Source: Desulfonatronospira sp.
Lineage (GTDB): Bacteria; Desulfobacterota; Desulfovibrionia; Desulfovibrionales; Desulfonatronovibrionaceae
DNA: 6,693 bases
Direction of reading: 5' to 3'
Assembly: GCA_003563255.1 (NCBI GenBank)
Contig: PWSL01000218.1
Coordinates: 1-6,693, forward strand
The translations under genes were made by a program, and so were the position numbers. How positions within the stretch are numbered: position 1 is the first letter of the stretch; every line of letters begins with the position of its first letter. The notes beneath the pieces are model-generated. The model did no database searches. It saw nothing but the letters and a program-made list of their open reading frames with translations, and was not told the DNA's origin. Shown in pieces: positions 1-5,157 of this stretch.

Positions 1-79
1 CAGGCTGGAGCCTGGGAACGAGAGGGGAGCGGCTGGAGCCTGGGAAAGCGTTCCCAGGCTGGAGCCTGGGAACGAGAGG
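1..79. repeat. Tandem palindromic REP-like repeats
   Basis: A 16-base unit GGCTGGAGCCTGGGAA occurs three times (3-18, 31-46, 57-72). The last lies in a perfect 12-bp inverted repeat: arms 49-60 (CGTTCCCAGGCT) and 63-74, with two bases between them. The word AACGAGAGG follows units 1 and 3. Such short GC-rich palindromes are typical of REP-type extragenic repeats. The array may extend left of the window. No transposase is visible nearby. Confidence 0.8.
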
Positions 80-100
80 TAACCAGGAACCGATTTTAGC

Positions 101-116
101 AACCAACATGTTGGTT
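101..116. repeat. 16-bp perfect palindrome
   Basis: AACCAACATGTTGGTT reads the same on both strands. It lies about 80 bases upstream of the ATPase remnant and could be an old operator or part of the neighbouring repeat array. No function can be assigned from the sequence. Confidence 0.5.
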
Positions 117-193
117 TGAAATTTGTGCTAAGCGCCTAAATTATCTCTATTTCAGTCAGTATACCCATCCATATTTTATCAATCAGGGTCATC

Positions 194-334
194 ATGTATA
201 TACCACAAAGACAGCTGTCCAATCTCAGAGATGCAGTCAGGCCGGGCAAAGTCGTGGTCGTCTACGGTCCCCGCCAGGCCGGAAAGACAACCCTTCTGAA
301 AAAATTGCGCATCTATTCACCATATTCTACCTAA
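194..334 (+). pseudogene. N-terminal remnant of an AAA/DUF4143-type P-loop ATPase
   Basis: Translation from ATG 194 gives 46 residues ending at TAA 332. It begins MYIPQRQLSNL and has a clear Walker A motif, GPRQAGKTTL, at residues 25-34. The pattern 'short N-terminus, then VVYGPRQAGKTTLL' is characteristic of the AAA_14/DUF4143 ATPases, normally about 370-450 residues long, which are common accessory genes in anaerobes. Here only the phosphate-binding loop survives: Walker B, the sensor residues and the C-terminal domain are missing. AGGG lies 5 bases before the ATG, so the original start seems intact. Sequence after about position 305 (RIYSPYST) does not look like the family and probably marks the junction where a sensor-kinase fragment from the opposite strand was joined. 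The end overlaps that fragment by 8 bases. A functional product is very unlikely. Confidence 0.7.
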
Positions 335-656
335 CCCTGACTTTTTCATCACCAACCACCCAGACATTTTTAGAGGCCCAGATCTTAGTGCCATCCTTTT
401 GCACCAGGCGGCACTCAAAGTCCTTTACCTGGCTCCGGGTTTCAAGCTGGTGCAGCAACTCTTCCCTTTCCCGGGGGTCAGCATAAACCTGGGTGGCAAT
501 ATCTTTAACCGAATCCAAAAGTTCCACTGGGGAATCATAGCCCAGCATCCCGGACAGGGCGGGATTCACCGAAAGGAAACGGCCTGCTGGAGTGGAGGTA
601 AAAATGCCTACAGGGGCATTCATCAGTATAGCTTGAGGGTTCTCAAAGACAGGCGA
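327..656 (-). pseudogene. PAS-domain fragment of a sensor kinase
   Basis: The frame is open on the minus strand from a stop at 657-659 to a stop at 327-329. It encodes about 109 residues, starting SPVFENPQAILMNAPVGIF. The stretch GRFLSVNPALSGMLGYDSP is a classic PAS core, followed by the usual 'LHQLETRSQVKDFECRLVQKDGT' type of segment and then KIWASKNVWVV, the last PAS strands. In complete multi-PAS kinases this would continue into another PAS or a HisKA domain; here it stops abruptly after residues GDEKVRVR. An internal ATG at 623 would give 98 residues, but it lies inside the domain, so it is not a true start. This is a broken piece of a larger signalling gene. It is not simply the missing front of the kinase remnant at 2346-2771, because it lies downstream of that piece on the same strand. 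Confidence 0.75.
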
Positions 657-854
657 CTAGAGTGAGCCTTGGTTCATTGATGAGGAAGTCTTCTGCGACA
701 TTTACCAGATCCTTGGCTGATGCGTCTGCAAAAAGTCTTTTTTGCAGACGCAGTTGACAACAGTTTACAGTTGACAGTTGAAGGGAAAATCAAAGAGTTA
801 GAAAAATACGTTCAGGGACCAAAATCAACTTTTCGACTTTTTGCAAGTGCATCA
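657..854. other. Intergenic gap, no gene seen
   Basis: There is no convincing gene. A minus-strand reading at about 645-720 (DLVNVAEDFLINEPR) resembles protein but runs into stops. The stretch also holds a perfect hairpin at 721-752 and a short reiterated TTGACA/GTTTACA word at 753-782. Confidence 0.5.
721..752. terminator. Perfect 14-bp stem-loop, terminator-like
   Basis: Arms TGCGTCTGCAAAAA (721-734) and its exact complement (739-752) flank the loop GTCT. It lies about 100 bases past the stop codon of the histidine kinase (minus strand), so it may end that transcript. The A/T tract is inside the stem rather than after it, so it is not a textbook intrinsic terminator; a repeat hairpin is the alternative. 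Confidence 0.45.
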
Positions 855-1955
855 TCAAATACTAGAAAAATTCTCCAGTAAATTCGTACGGATTATTTTA
901 CGGCGTTCCAATGGAATCGAAATATCAAAGCTGGTGCCTTTTCCTTTTTGTGAATCCACATCTATCCTTCCTTGATGATTATCTACTATTCTTTTGAAAA
1001 TGGACAGATCTATGCCTGCCCCATCAGCCTTTGTACTGAAAAAAGGATGAAAGATATAGGGCAGAATATCAGACGGGATTCCTCTACCGTTATCCTTTAC
1101 CAAGACTTTGCACTCATTATCAACAGTAAAAACCCTTATGGTTATTTTGGGATTCTCTTCGCAGGCATCCAAGGAATTCTCTATTAGAATTTTCATTGCC
1201 CTGATCAACAAAATCCGATCGGCCATAAGTTCTAAGGGTTCAACTTCAATATCCAGTTTGCATCCTGTATTGTTTATCCTTTCCTGAAAGTCTTGTTTAG
1301 CTATGTCCATGACCTCTTGAATCTCTACTTTTTTGAGTACTGGCTCAGGCATTCCAGCAAAGAAGCCCACCTTCTCAACTATACTTTCAATCTTTTTCAG
1401 ATTGGAATGAATCAGATTATAATATTCCTCACCCTCAACAGAGGCAACACAGGACTTATAAAGTTTGCGCAGAAAACCCCCAATACCCACGAGAGGATTT
1501 CTTATTTCGTGGGCGACGCCATTGGCTAATTTAACCAGATCTTCATAATTAATCTGTTTAAAAACCTTTTCCATTTTTTTGGTCTTATCAATGTCAATGA
1601 TCGAAAAGAAGTTCAGATTGTTTGCAGGTTTCCGGCAGGAAGACACCCTGACATGAGCAAAAAATCGAGCCTTGTTTCTCCTGAGCAGCATTATCTCATC
1701 TTCAAAAACTTCACATTGCTCAGCCAGGTAAAGAAGATTAGGGTACAGGTAGTCCTGATCTTCAGAAGTAAAGAGTATAGACAGATTTTTTCCTGTGAGC
1801 CCCTCGGAAGTATAACCAAAAACCTGTTTAACCCTTGAGTTGGCATTGAGGATCATGCCCTGGGGATCAGTTATGATTACCGCATTCTGAACAGCAAACA
1901 GAATTTCTTCGTTTATTTCTTTTGACAGAATATGAGTGTTGCATTCCGAGGACAT
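855..1955 (-). CDS. Soluble PAS-domain histidine kinase
   Basis: The protein has 366 residues and no membrane segment, so it should act in the cytoplasm. Residues about 14-125 form a PAS sensor domain (AVIITDPQGMILNANSRVKQVFGY). Residues 140-205 are the HisKA dimerisation domain, with the phospho-acceptor in the H-box GVAHEIRNPLVGIGG (His149). The HATPase domain follows: N-box ILIENSLDA (Asn260), G1 DNGRGIP (288-294) and F-box IFHPFFSTK (301-309). The G2 box is unusual: kinases normally have GxGLGL, but here it reads GAGIDL (312-317), with Asp replacing a glycine of the ATP lid, which could reduce activity. It ends with a lysine/arginine-rich tail. The start is set by AGGAGA six bases before ATG. 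No response regulator is adjacent, so it is an orphan kinase. The gene is visibly richer in A/T than its neighbours, suggesting a different origin. Repeat sequence starts 13 bases upstream of the ATG and may have replaced its promoter. Confidence 0.92.
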   Translation of the reverse strand: MSSECNTHILSKEINEEILFAVQNAVIITDPQGMILNANSRVKQVFGYTSEGLTGKNLSILFTSEDQDYLYPNLLYLAEQCEVFEDEIMLLRRNKARFFAHVRVSSCRKPANNLNFFSIIDIDKTKKMEKVFKQINYEDLVKLANGVAHEIRNPLVGIGGFLRKLYKSCVASVEGEEYYNLIHSNLKKIESIVEKVGFFAGMPEPVLKKVEIQEVMDIAKQDFQERINNTGCKLDIEVEPLELMADRILLIRAMKILIENSLDACEENPKITIRVFTVDNECKVLVKDNGRGIPSDILPYIFHPFFSTKADGAGIDLSIFKRIVDNHQGRIDVDSQKGKGTSFDISIPLERRKIIRTNLLENFSSI

Positions 1956-1967
1956 GGTAGTTCTCCT

Positions 1968-1985
1968 GTAACCATTTAGGGGATG
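1968..1985. repeat. Solo left end of the GTAACC element family
   Basis: GTAACCATTTAGGGGATG closely matches the left end of element copy 1, which begins 38 bases further on at 2006 (GTAACCATTCAGGGGGTG). It ends up directly against the kinase ribosome binding site. It may be a remnant of an earlier insertion or a target-site copy. Confidence 0.55.
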
Positions 1986-2005
1986 TCTTAATCAGCCTTG
2001 GGGAC

Positions 2006-2302
2006 GTAACCATTCAGGGGGTGCCAGCAATCGCCACCGAGAATAGACTTGAGGCGTACTCCCCAGCCGTGAGCGGCAGAGCCGCCCGCCTGTCCCGTGA
2101 AACAAACGTAGTTTCAGCGTAGCTGGTTTCACTGGGATGTGCAAAGAAGTTGCCCGTGCCAAAAAAACTTCTTAGGCACGGGAAGCCTTCAGGCTTCACA
2201 CGGGTGCTCCGCACACACGGTTTTGAAGAATATTGTTCCTCAGCAAGGCATTGCCCGCCTGGCAGACAGGCAAATTAGCATATCTCCCCCCTGAAGGGTT
2301 AC
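2006..2302 (+). mobile_element. Structured GTAACC element, copy 1 (ORF-less)
   Basis: This 297-bp element has near-inverted ends: GTAACCATTCAGGGGG (2006-2021) and CCCCCCTGAAGGGTTAC (2286-2302). The left ~80 bases and the block 2168-2220 are nearly identical to copy 2 at 5052-5448, while the middle differs but keeps its folding. Foldable parts read on the + strand are: CGCC/GGCG near 2032-2055; GCGGC-AGA-GCCGC at about 2073-2085; a three-way junction at 2094-2136; GTGCC/GGCAC (2156-2160 / 2175-2179); GAAGCC-TTCA-GGCTTC (2182-2197); and a possible long-range pair CCGTG (2067-2071) with CACGG (2216-2220). No protein is encoded; a 66-codon minus-strand frame is only a by-product. A HEARO/omega-RNA-like transposon RNA is a possible identity, inferred from overall architecture only. 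Confidence 0.7.
2094..2136 (+). ncRNA. Three-way-junction RNA domain with GNA loops (copy 1)
   Basis: The outer stem pairs CCC (2094-2096) with GGG (2134-2136) and GTGAAAC (2097-2103) with GTTTCAC (2126-2132), with a bulged T at 2133. It encloses AAAC-GTA-GTTT (2104-2114) and CAGC-GTA-GCTG (2115-2125). No base is left unpaired at the junction. The same design with different stem sequences appears at 5158-5205 and 6522-6572. Confidence 0.75.
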
Positions 2303-2320
2303 CTGGGGACATTCCCCAGG
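2302..2320. repeat. REP-like palindrome next to element copy 1
   Basis: CCTGGGGA (2302-2309) and TCCCCAGG (2313-2320) form a perfect 8-bp inverted repeat around CAT. It touches the right end of element copy 1 and resembles the GGGGACAGTCCCC palindromes at 4094 and 4180. Confidence 0.6.
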
Positions 2321-2345
2321 GACGCCATTACAATTGATAACTGAA

Positions 2346-2771
2346 TCAGAACTTCCAAGTCAATTGCTTCAGCTCCTCCAGGGCTTTTTCAAAGTCGTAG
2401 TCCAGGATACTCCTACCGGACAGATCCGCAGCAAGTGCGGTAATGCTTTGAGAGCTGCTGAAATCATGCTGCCTGGTTTTTTCTCCAGTACCCAGGGCAA
2501 AAGGCAGGGTGAAATAAAAGGTGCTGCCCTGGCCGGGCGCGCTCTTAACCCCGATATCTCCGCCCATGAGTCCCACCAGGGACTTGCATATGGAAAGTCC
2601 CAGGCCGGTACCCCCGTAGCGCCGGGTGATGGAGCCATCAGCCTGGGTGAAAGATTGGAATAACTCTGCCTGTTGCTTCTCGCTCATACCCATGCCGGTA
2701 TCCTGGACCCGGAATTGCAAACGGACCCTGTCGCTGCCATTTTCCCGGAATTGCTCCAGAGCTTCCACCAT
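2346..2771 (-). pseudogene. C-terminal ATPase remnant of a (hybrid) sensor histidine kinase
   Basis: The open frame is 141 residues. It carries the second half of a HATPase_c domain typical of hybrid kinases: G1 DTGMGMS (24-30), F-box LFQSFTQAD (37-45) and a perfect G2 box YGGTGLGLSICKSLV (52-66), ending with GGDIGVKSAPGQGSTFYFTLPF (the usual last strands). The N-box and everything before it (HisKA, sensor domains) are missing; homology starts at the first residues, where a small inverted-repeat element begins. After the ATPase, LAADLSGRSIL looks like the linker and first strand of a receiver domain, but it runs straight into DYDFEKALEELKQLTWKF, the kind of tail seen at the end of hybrid kinases. 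This suggests an in-frame loss of the receiver. No ribosome binding site is evident before the ATG, so it is most likely a dead remnant. Confidence 0.75.
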
Positions 2772-2776
2772 GTATA

Positions 2777-2857
2777 TGGGACAGGCACCCCGGCACTTAT
2801 TTTTTATTGAACAAGAAACAGATTAGAAAAATAAGTGCCGGGAGAGCCAGTCCCCGT
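2777..2857. mobile_element. Small inverted-repeat element (MITE/REP-like)
   Basis: A perfect 16-bp inverted repeat (2789-2804, CCCGGCACTTATTTTT; and 2827-2842) surrounds a 22-base centre. Outside it the arms continue imperfectly (GGGAC.GGC.C.CCC on both sides), giving roughly 29-bp ends and an element of about 80 bp. It encodes nothing. Its left border coincides with the point where the sensor-kinase remnant loses its upstream part. A partial arm (AAAAATAAGTGC) recurs at 6663-6674. Confidence 0.65.
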
Positions 2858-2891
2858 GCTCAACGCGTCCTGCAAGGGTTCACCGAATGAT

Positions 2892-2904
2892 GCCCCGGAG
2901 GGGC
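2892..2904 (+). repeat. GC hairpin with GGA triloop
   Basis: GCCCC-GGA-GGGGC is a perfect 5-bp stem with a three-base GNA loop, the loop type used by the three-way junction domains of this window. It may be a relic of a related element. It stands directly before a stronger stem-loop. Confidence 0.5.
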
Positions 2905-2905
2905 C

Positions 2906-2935
2906 ACTTTTTCCGCGCAGGTTCGTGGAAAAAGT
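2906..2935. terminator. 12-bp stem-loop, terminator-like
   Basis: Arm ACTTTTTCCGCG (2906-2917) pairs with CGTGGAAAAAGT (2924-2935) with one G-T pair, around the loop CAGGTT. It stands in a gene-free stretch between a kinase remnant and the toxin-antitoxin pair. It lacks a following T-tract on the + strand, so it could equally be a repeat hairpin. Confidence 0.4.
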
Positions 2936-2968
2936 CTAGTCACTTATACAAATAGATTTTTTTAAATT

Positions 2969-2986
2969 ATTTGACTTAAGTCAAAT
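2969..2986. promoter_or_regulatory. CRP/FNR-type (HcpR-like) operator, orphan
   Basis: ATTTGACTTAAGTCAAAT is a perfect 18-bp palindrome. Its TTGAC-N4-GTCAA core fits the motif described for HcpR, a CRP/FNR-family nitrosative-stress regulator of sulfate reducers. The 14-base core recurs exactly at 5880-5893 before the Smr gene. Here no gene starts within 370 bases, so the target gene may have been lost. Assignment to HcpR is inference. Confidence 0.5.
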
Positions 2987-3177
2987 TTTTTAAAAAAAAT
3001 AAACTTTTTTTTACAATTTCTCGGTCTATCCTTTGCAAATATTCAGGGAATCTTGAAACCTCTTGTTTATCATTGATTGTTTTTTTCCGGAAACGAAAAG
3101 TTATTTCTTTTAGCAAGGAAATCAAGCAATTATGAGGAGGCGTATCTTACGGTTGACGAATAATTGGGCAGATTGAT

Positions 3178-3198
3178 CACGCGAGGCGCGTGGCAGGC
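3178..3198. repeat. 21-base word shared with element 3
   Basis: The word CACGCGAGGCGCGTGGCAGG plus a final C recurs identically at 6360-6380. It contains the inverted repeat CACGCG-AGG-CGCGTG. It appears here without the rest of element 3, so it is probably an independent short repeat module. Confidence 0.6.
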
Positions 3199-3326
3199 TC
3201 AGCCACAGGGAAAAAGAACCGTTTCCGAAATTTTCAAGGCTGACAAAAGAAAGTTTGAATCGATCAATTCGTGTGCAACTTGCATCGGTCATGTCATTTG
3301 CTCCTGACCTCTAATGACTTCAAAGG

Positions 3327-3355
3327 TTGACGATTGTAACCATTGCGGTTACATA
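3327..3355 (+). promoter_or_regulatory. higBA promoter with embedded palindromic operator
   Basis: A -35 box TTGACG (3327-3332) is followed after 17 bases by a weaker -10 box TACATA (3350-3355). Between and partly over them lies the inverted repeat GTAACC-ATTGC-GGTTAC (3336-3352). A palindrome in this position fits autorepression by the HigA antitoxin, as is known for the family. Transcription would begin around 3361-3363, almost on the first toxin codon, so the message may have hardly any leader. Confidence 0.55.
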
Positions 3356-3362
3356 GTCATGA

Positions 3363-3641
3363 ATTATTAAACCCTTTAAGCAGAAGGAACTCGAAGTTTT
3401 TTATTATTATGGATCAACAAGAGGCATTAGCCCCGAGCATGCAGACAAAATATCCAGAATCCTGGATCGACTGAACGCTGCAAATGACATAATTGATATG
3501 AACTTCCCAGGGTCTAACCTGCATAAGCTTTCAGGAAAACTCAAGGGACAATATTCCGTCCGGGTCTCGGGAAATTGGAGAATATTCTTTAAATTCATAG
3601 AGGGCGATGCTTATGTCGTTGACTATGATGATTATCATTAA
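3363..3641 (+). CDS. higB: HigB-type mRNA interferase toxin, no standard start codon
   Basis: Read from ATT 3363 the frame gives 92 residues, matching the family's full length and its usual beginning (M)IKPFKQKELEVFYYYGSTRGI. Further family signatures are KLKGQYSVRVSGNWRIFFKF (59-78) and the closing GDAYVVDYDDYH. His54, Asp90, Tyr91 and His92 fall where the catalytic residues of Proteus HigB lie, so the enzyme body looks intact. HigB toxins cut mRNA on the ribosome. The oddity is the start: the frame has a stop at 3360-3362 followed by ATT ATT AAA, with no in-frame ATG, GTG or TTG before residue 46. An ATG at 3359 is out of frame and reads only ATG AAT TAT TAA. Removing four bases (AATT) would restore ATG ATT AAA CCC, so a 4-base insertion may have disabled it; initiation at ATT is the alternative. 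The antitoxin gene follows 12 bases later. Confidence 0.85.
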   Translation: MIKPFKQKELEVFYYYGSTRGISPEHADKISRILDRLNAANDIIDMNFPGSNLHKLSGKLKGQYSVRVSGNWRIFFKFIEGDAYVVDYDDYH

Positions 3642-3653
3642 AAGGTGACTATT

Positions 3654-3965
3654 ATGACGACAATGAAAAGACAACCATCTCATCCCGGATATATTCTGAA
3701 GAAAGATTATCTGGAACCACTGAACATTTCTATAACCGGCATGTCTGAAACGCTGGGTGTATCCAGAAAAACCTTGTCAAAGATATTGAATGGGCGAGGT
3801 TCAGTGACTCCTGACATGGCCCTAAGGCTCTCACGAGCCCTCAACACGACACCAAGGTTGTGGCTCAACCTCCAGAATAGCTACGATCTTTGGCAGGCAG
3901 AACATCTTTCCAGCGCCTGGAAGGATGTACGTCCCTTGACATCACAAGCCCTGAATTCTGTCTGA
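3654..3965 (+). CDS. higA: HigA-type antitoxin, XRE-family HTH protein
   Basis: The 103-residue protein starts MTTMKRQPSHPGYILKKDYLEPL, the typical HigA opening (KR.P.HPGE.L...LEPL). A helix-turn-helix spans about residues 26-48 (SITGMSETLGVSRKTLSKIL), followed by the family signature VTPDMALRLSRALNTTPRLW and LNLQNSYDLWQAE. It should neutralise HigB by binding it and repress the operon through the palindrome at 3336-3352. The start was chosen because AAAGG (3641-3645), overlapping the toxin stop, lies 8 bases before ATG 3654. GTG 3645 (3 residues longer) and ATG 3663 (3 shorter, close to many relatives' start) are alternatives. It lies downstream of the toxin, the usual higBA order. The antitoxin appears fully intact, unlike the start of its partner, which fits relaxed selection on the toxin. 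Confidence 0.92.
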   Translation: MTTMKRQPSHPGYILKKDYLEPLNISITGMSETLGVSRKTLSKILNGRGSVTPDMALRLSRALNTTPRLWLNLQNSYDLWQAEHLSSAWKDVRPLTSQALNSV

Positions 3966-4093
3966 AAATTATGATGGTTGCCTCACTCTAATGACTGCTA
4001 CCCAAGTCAACGGATATTTTCTTAGGTTGTCCTTCCCAATTATTCTGAAGACCGGCGGAAAAGGGGTGCCGGAATCACGCCTTTGGCGTGAGT

Positions 4094-4192
4094 GGGGACA
4101 GTCCCCGCGACACCTTGCCTTCACAATCACCAAAATTACAAGCGCAAAATTCCATGATTCTGCACAGACCTACACGGCGGGGGACAGTCCCC
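4094..4192. repeat. Pair of GGGGACAGTCCCC palindromes
   Basis: GGGGACAGTCCCC occurs at 4094-4106 and at 4180-4192, each a 6-bp inverted repeat around A. About 75 bases of unrelated sequence separate them. Paired short palindromes of this kind are typical of REP/BIME units mobilised by REP-associated Y1 transposases; no such gene is in the window. Confidence 0.65.
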
Positions 4193-4222
4193 AGGCCTTG
4201 TTCCAGTAATCAACACCGAGGA

Positions 4223-4238
4223 CCCTCTGAATGGTTAC
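4223..4238. repeat. Solo inverted end of the GTAACC element family
   Basis: CCCTCTGAATGGTTAC is the reverse complement of GTAACCATTCAGAGGG, one base from the left end of element copy 1. It lies two bases beyond the permease stop codon and faces the left end of copy 2 across the gene. Confidence 0.6.
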
Positions 4239-4240
4239 GA

Positions 4241-5059
4241 TTAGACTACACCCAGGATGAGCAGGATGGAAACAAGCAGGAGCATAATGCCTACAATAAG
4301 CTGTACTGTTCTGAAGGTGATTTTGGACAATACTCTGCGCCCGATAAAGGCTCCGGCAAAGGCTGCCAGCATGGCCGCAGCAATAAGAGGCAGGTTTTCA
4401 CGGATTTCTGGACTGTGCACCATACCGGAATAGACGGTGATCCTGGAAACATCCACAAGCACCGCGATAACCACCCCGGTTCCCACAAAGGCCTCTTTAT
4501 CCAGGCCGGATTTGAGCAGAAAAGCACTGCGAAAAGCCCCCTGGTGTCCGGAAAGGCCCCCGAAAAATCCGCTGAGCACTCCGCCCAGGGGCAGGTACGC
4601 AGGAGATATCTGCAGCCGGTTCAGGGGTGAGTATAGCTCCAGCATGGCAAAAAACCCCATCAGGAGTCCAATGACCAGGTTTACCGGGTAAACCTCCATG
4701 TGCCTTCCCCAAAGCTCATAACTATAAACCGGCTCCAGGTCCGCCAGAGACAGAAGAAGCCAGGCCCCGGCAAAACCCGCTGCCAGGGCCGGCAGCCCAA
4801 AGCGCAGCAGTGTTGCGGTATCTGCTTTGTTGCCTATGAGAAAAAGTTTGAAAATATTATTGGCCAGGTGCACCACTGCAGTCATGGCTACAGCAGCCTG
4901 AACAGGAAAAAACAGAACAAAGGCCGGTAAAAGAAGGGTGCCCAGGCCGAATCCGGAAAAAAGGGTGAGTCCGGAAACACCCATGGCCACGATACAGATA
5001 AGTAGATAATCCAAAGCAGCACTTCCTGTCAGTTTACCAGATAAAAGGGCTGTAATCAT
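4241..5059 (-). CDS. TauE/SafE (TSUP)-family membrane permease
   Basis: The open frame has 272 residues, strongly hydrophobic, with about eight membrane segments, the size of TSUP permeases (Pfam TauE, formerly DUF81). The two family repeats are visible: SGFGLGTLLLPAFVLFFP (35-52) and SGFFGGLSGHQGAFRSAFLL (163-182), the second holding the GG..G..GA pattern of the pore region. The family exports or imports small anions such as sulfite, sulfoacetate or taurine-derived compounds; in a sulfur-metabolising bacterium sulfite is plausible but unproven. The start is doubtful. ATG 5059 lies inside the left end of element copy 2 and has no ribosome binding site. TTG at 5014 has AGGAAG seven bases before it and gives MDYLLICIVAMGVSG, a normal TSUP beginning, so the real protein is probably 257 residues (4241-5014). 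Element ends lie at both borders of the gene. Confidence 0.88.
   Translation of the reverse strand: MITALLSGKLTGSAALDYLLICIVAMGVSGLTLFSGFGLGTLLLPAFVLFFPVQAAVAMTAVVHLANNIFKLFLIGNKADTATLLRFGLPALAAGFAGAWLLLSLADLEPVYSYELWGRHMEVYPVNLVIGLLMGFFAMLELYSPLNRLQISPAYLPLGGVLSGFFGGLSGHQGAFRSAFLLKSGLDKEAFVGTGVVIAVLVDVSRITVYSGMVHSPEIRENLPLIAAAMLAAFAGAFIGRRVLSKITFRTVQLIVGIMLLLVSILLILGVV
5022..5027 (-). promoter_or_regulatory. Ribosome binding site pointing to a TTG start
   Basis: On the minus strand AGGAAG (5027 to 5022) precedes TTG (5014 to 5012) by seven bases. No comparable site precedes the longer ATG at 5059, whose upstream sequence is the C-rich complement of the element end. Confidence 0.6.
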
Positions 5060-5157
5060 TCAGGGGGAGCCAGCAATCGCTACCGAGAATAGACTTGAGG
5101 CGTACTCTCCAGCCGTGAGTGGCAGAGCCGCCAGCGTGCAACGAAGTTGCCAGCCTG

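Larger units (their letters stand above)
2936..3326. other. AT-rich gap without a recognised gene
   Basis: About 390 bases with no supported gene. The first 150 bases are very A/T-rich and hold the palindrome at 2969-2986. Near 3132 a 14-codon frame follows AGGAGG but has no recognisable product. At 3178-3198 lies a 21-base word shared with element 3 (6360-6380), containing the short inverted repeat CACGCG/CGCGTG. Confidence 0.6.
3966..4240. other. REP-rich intergenic region
   Basis: No gene is supported. It contains a CCGGC/GCCGG pair near 4052-4072, the perfect hairpin TCACGCC-TTT-GGCGTGA (4075-4091), two copies of GGGGACAGTCCCC, and a solo element end at 4223-4238. Frames in this stretch show no family resemblance. 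Confidence 0.6.

Noticed and set aside
1..79. Possible CRISPR array (three repeats of a palindromic unit)
   Set aside because: Units are 16 bases long with only 12 and 10 bases between them, and the gaps consist of related sequence. There are no spacers and no cas gene.
753..782. Reiterated CAGTTGACA/GTTTACA words as a promoter or regulator site
   Set aside because: The word resembles -35 boxes, but no -10 box or gene follows on either strand; it is more likely a short common repeat.
2094..2136. tRNA-like or tmRNA-like fold
   Set aside because: Stem lengths and loops do not fit a tRNA: there is no anticodon loop of seven, no TTCRA motif and no acceptor end.
2014..2214. Minus-strand 66-codon frame within element copy 1
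   Set aside because: It lies wholly in a structured repeat, and the matching region of copy 2 does not keep a comparable frame. It has no ribosome binding site or family resemblance.
2060..2225. Group II intron domain V (AGCCGTGAGCGG ... CCGCACACACGG)
   Set aside because: The words resemble domain V, but the catalytic triad and GAAA-capped 34-base hairpin are absent and the two halves are over 130 bases apart. No reverse transcriptase is present.
3132..3176. Leader peptide MRRRILRLTNNWAD
   Set aside because: It has 14 codons, the AGGAGG overlaps the ATG-proximal codons instead of preceding them, and there is no attenuator or linked gene. Probably chance.
3407..3598. Minus-strand 63-codon frame opposite the toxin
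   Set aside because: It is the shadow of higB, whose + strand product has clear family motifs.
3309..3996. 11-base direct repeat CTCTAATGACT on both sides of higBA (3309-3319 and 3986-3996)
   Set aside because: A few repeats of 11 bases are expected by chance in a window of this length, so it is not evidence for an integrated module.
4088..4630. Plus-strand 180-codon frame
   Set aside because: It begins in REP sequence and continues antisense to the permease. The composition is rich in Ser, His and Gln with no recognisable domain.
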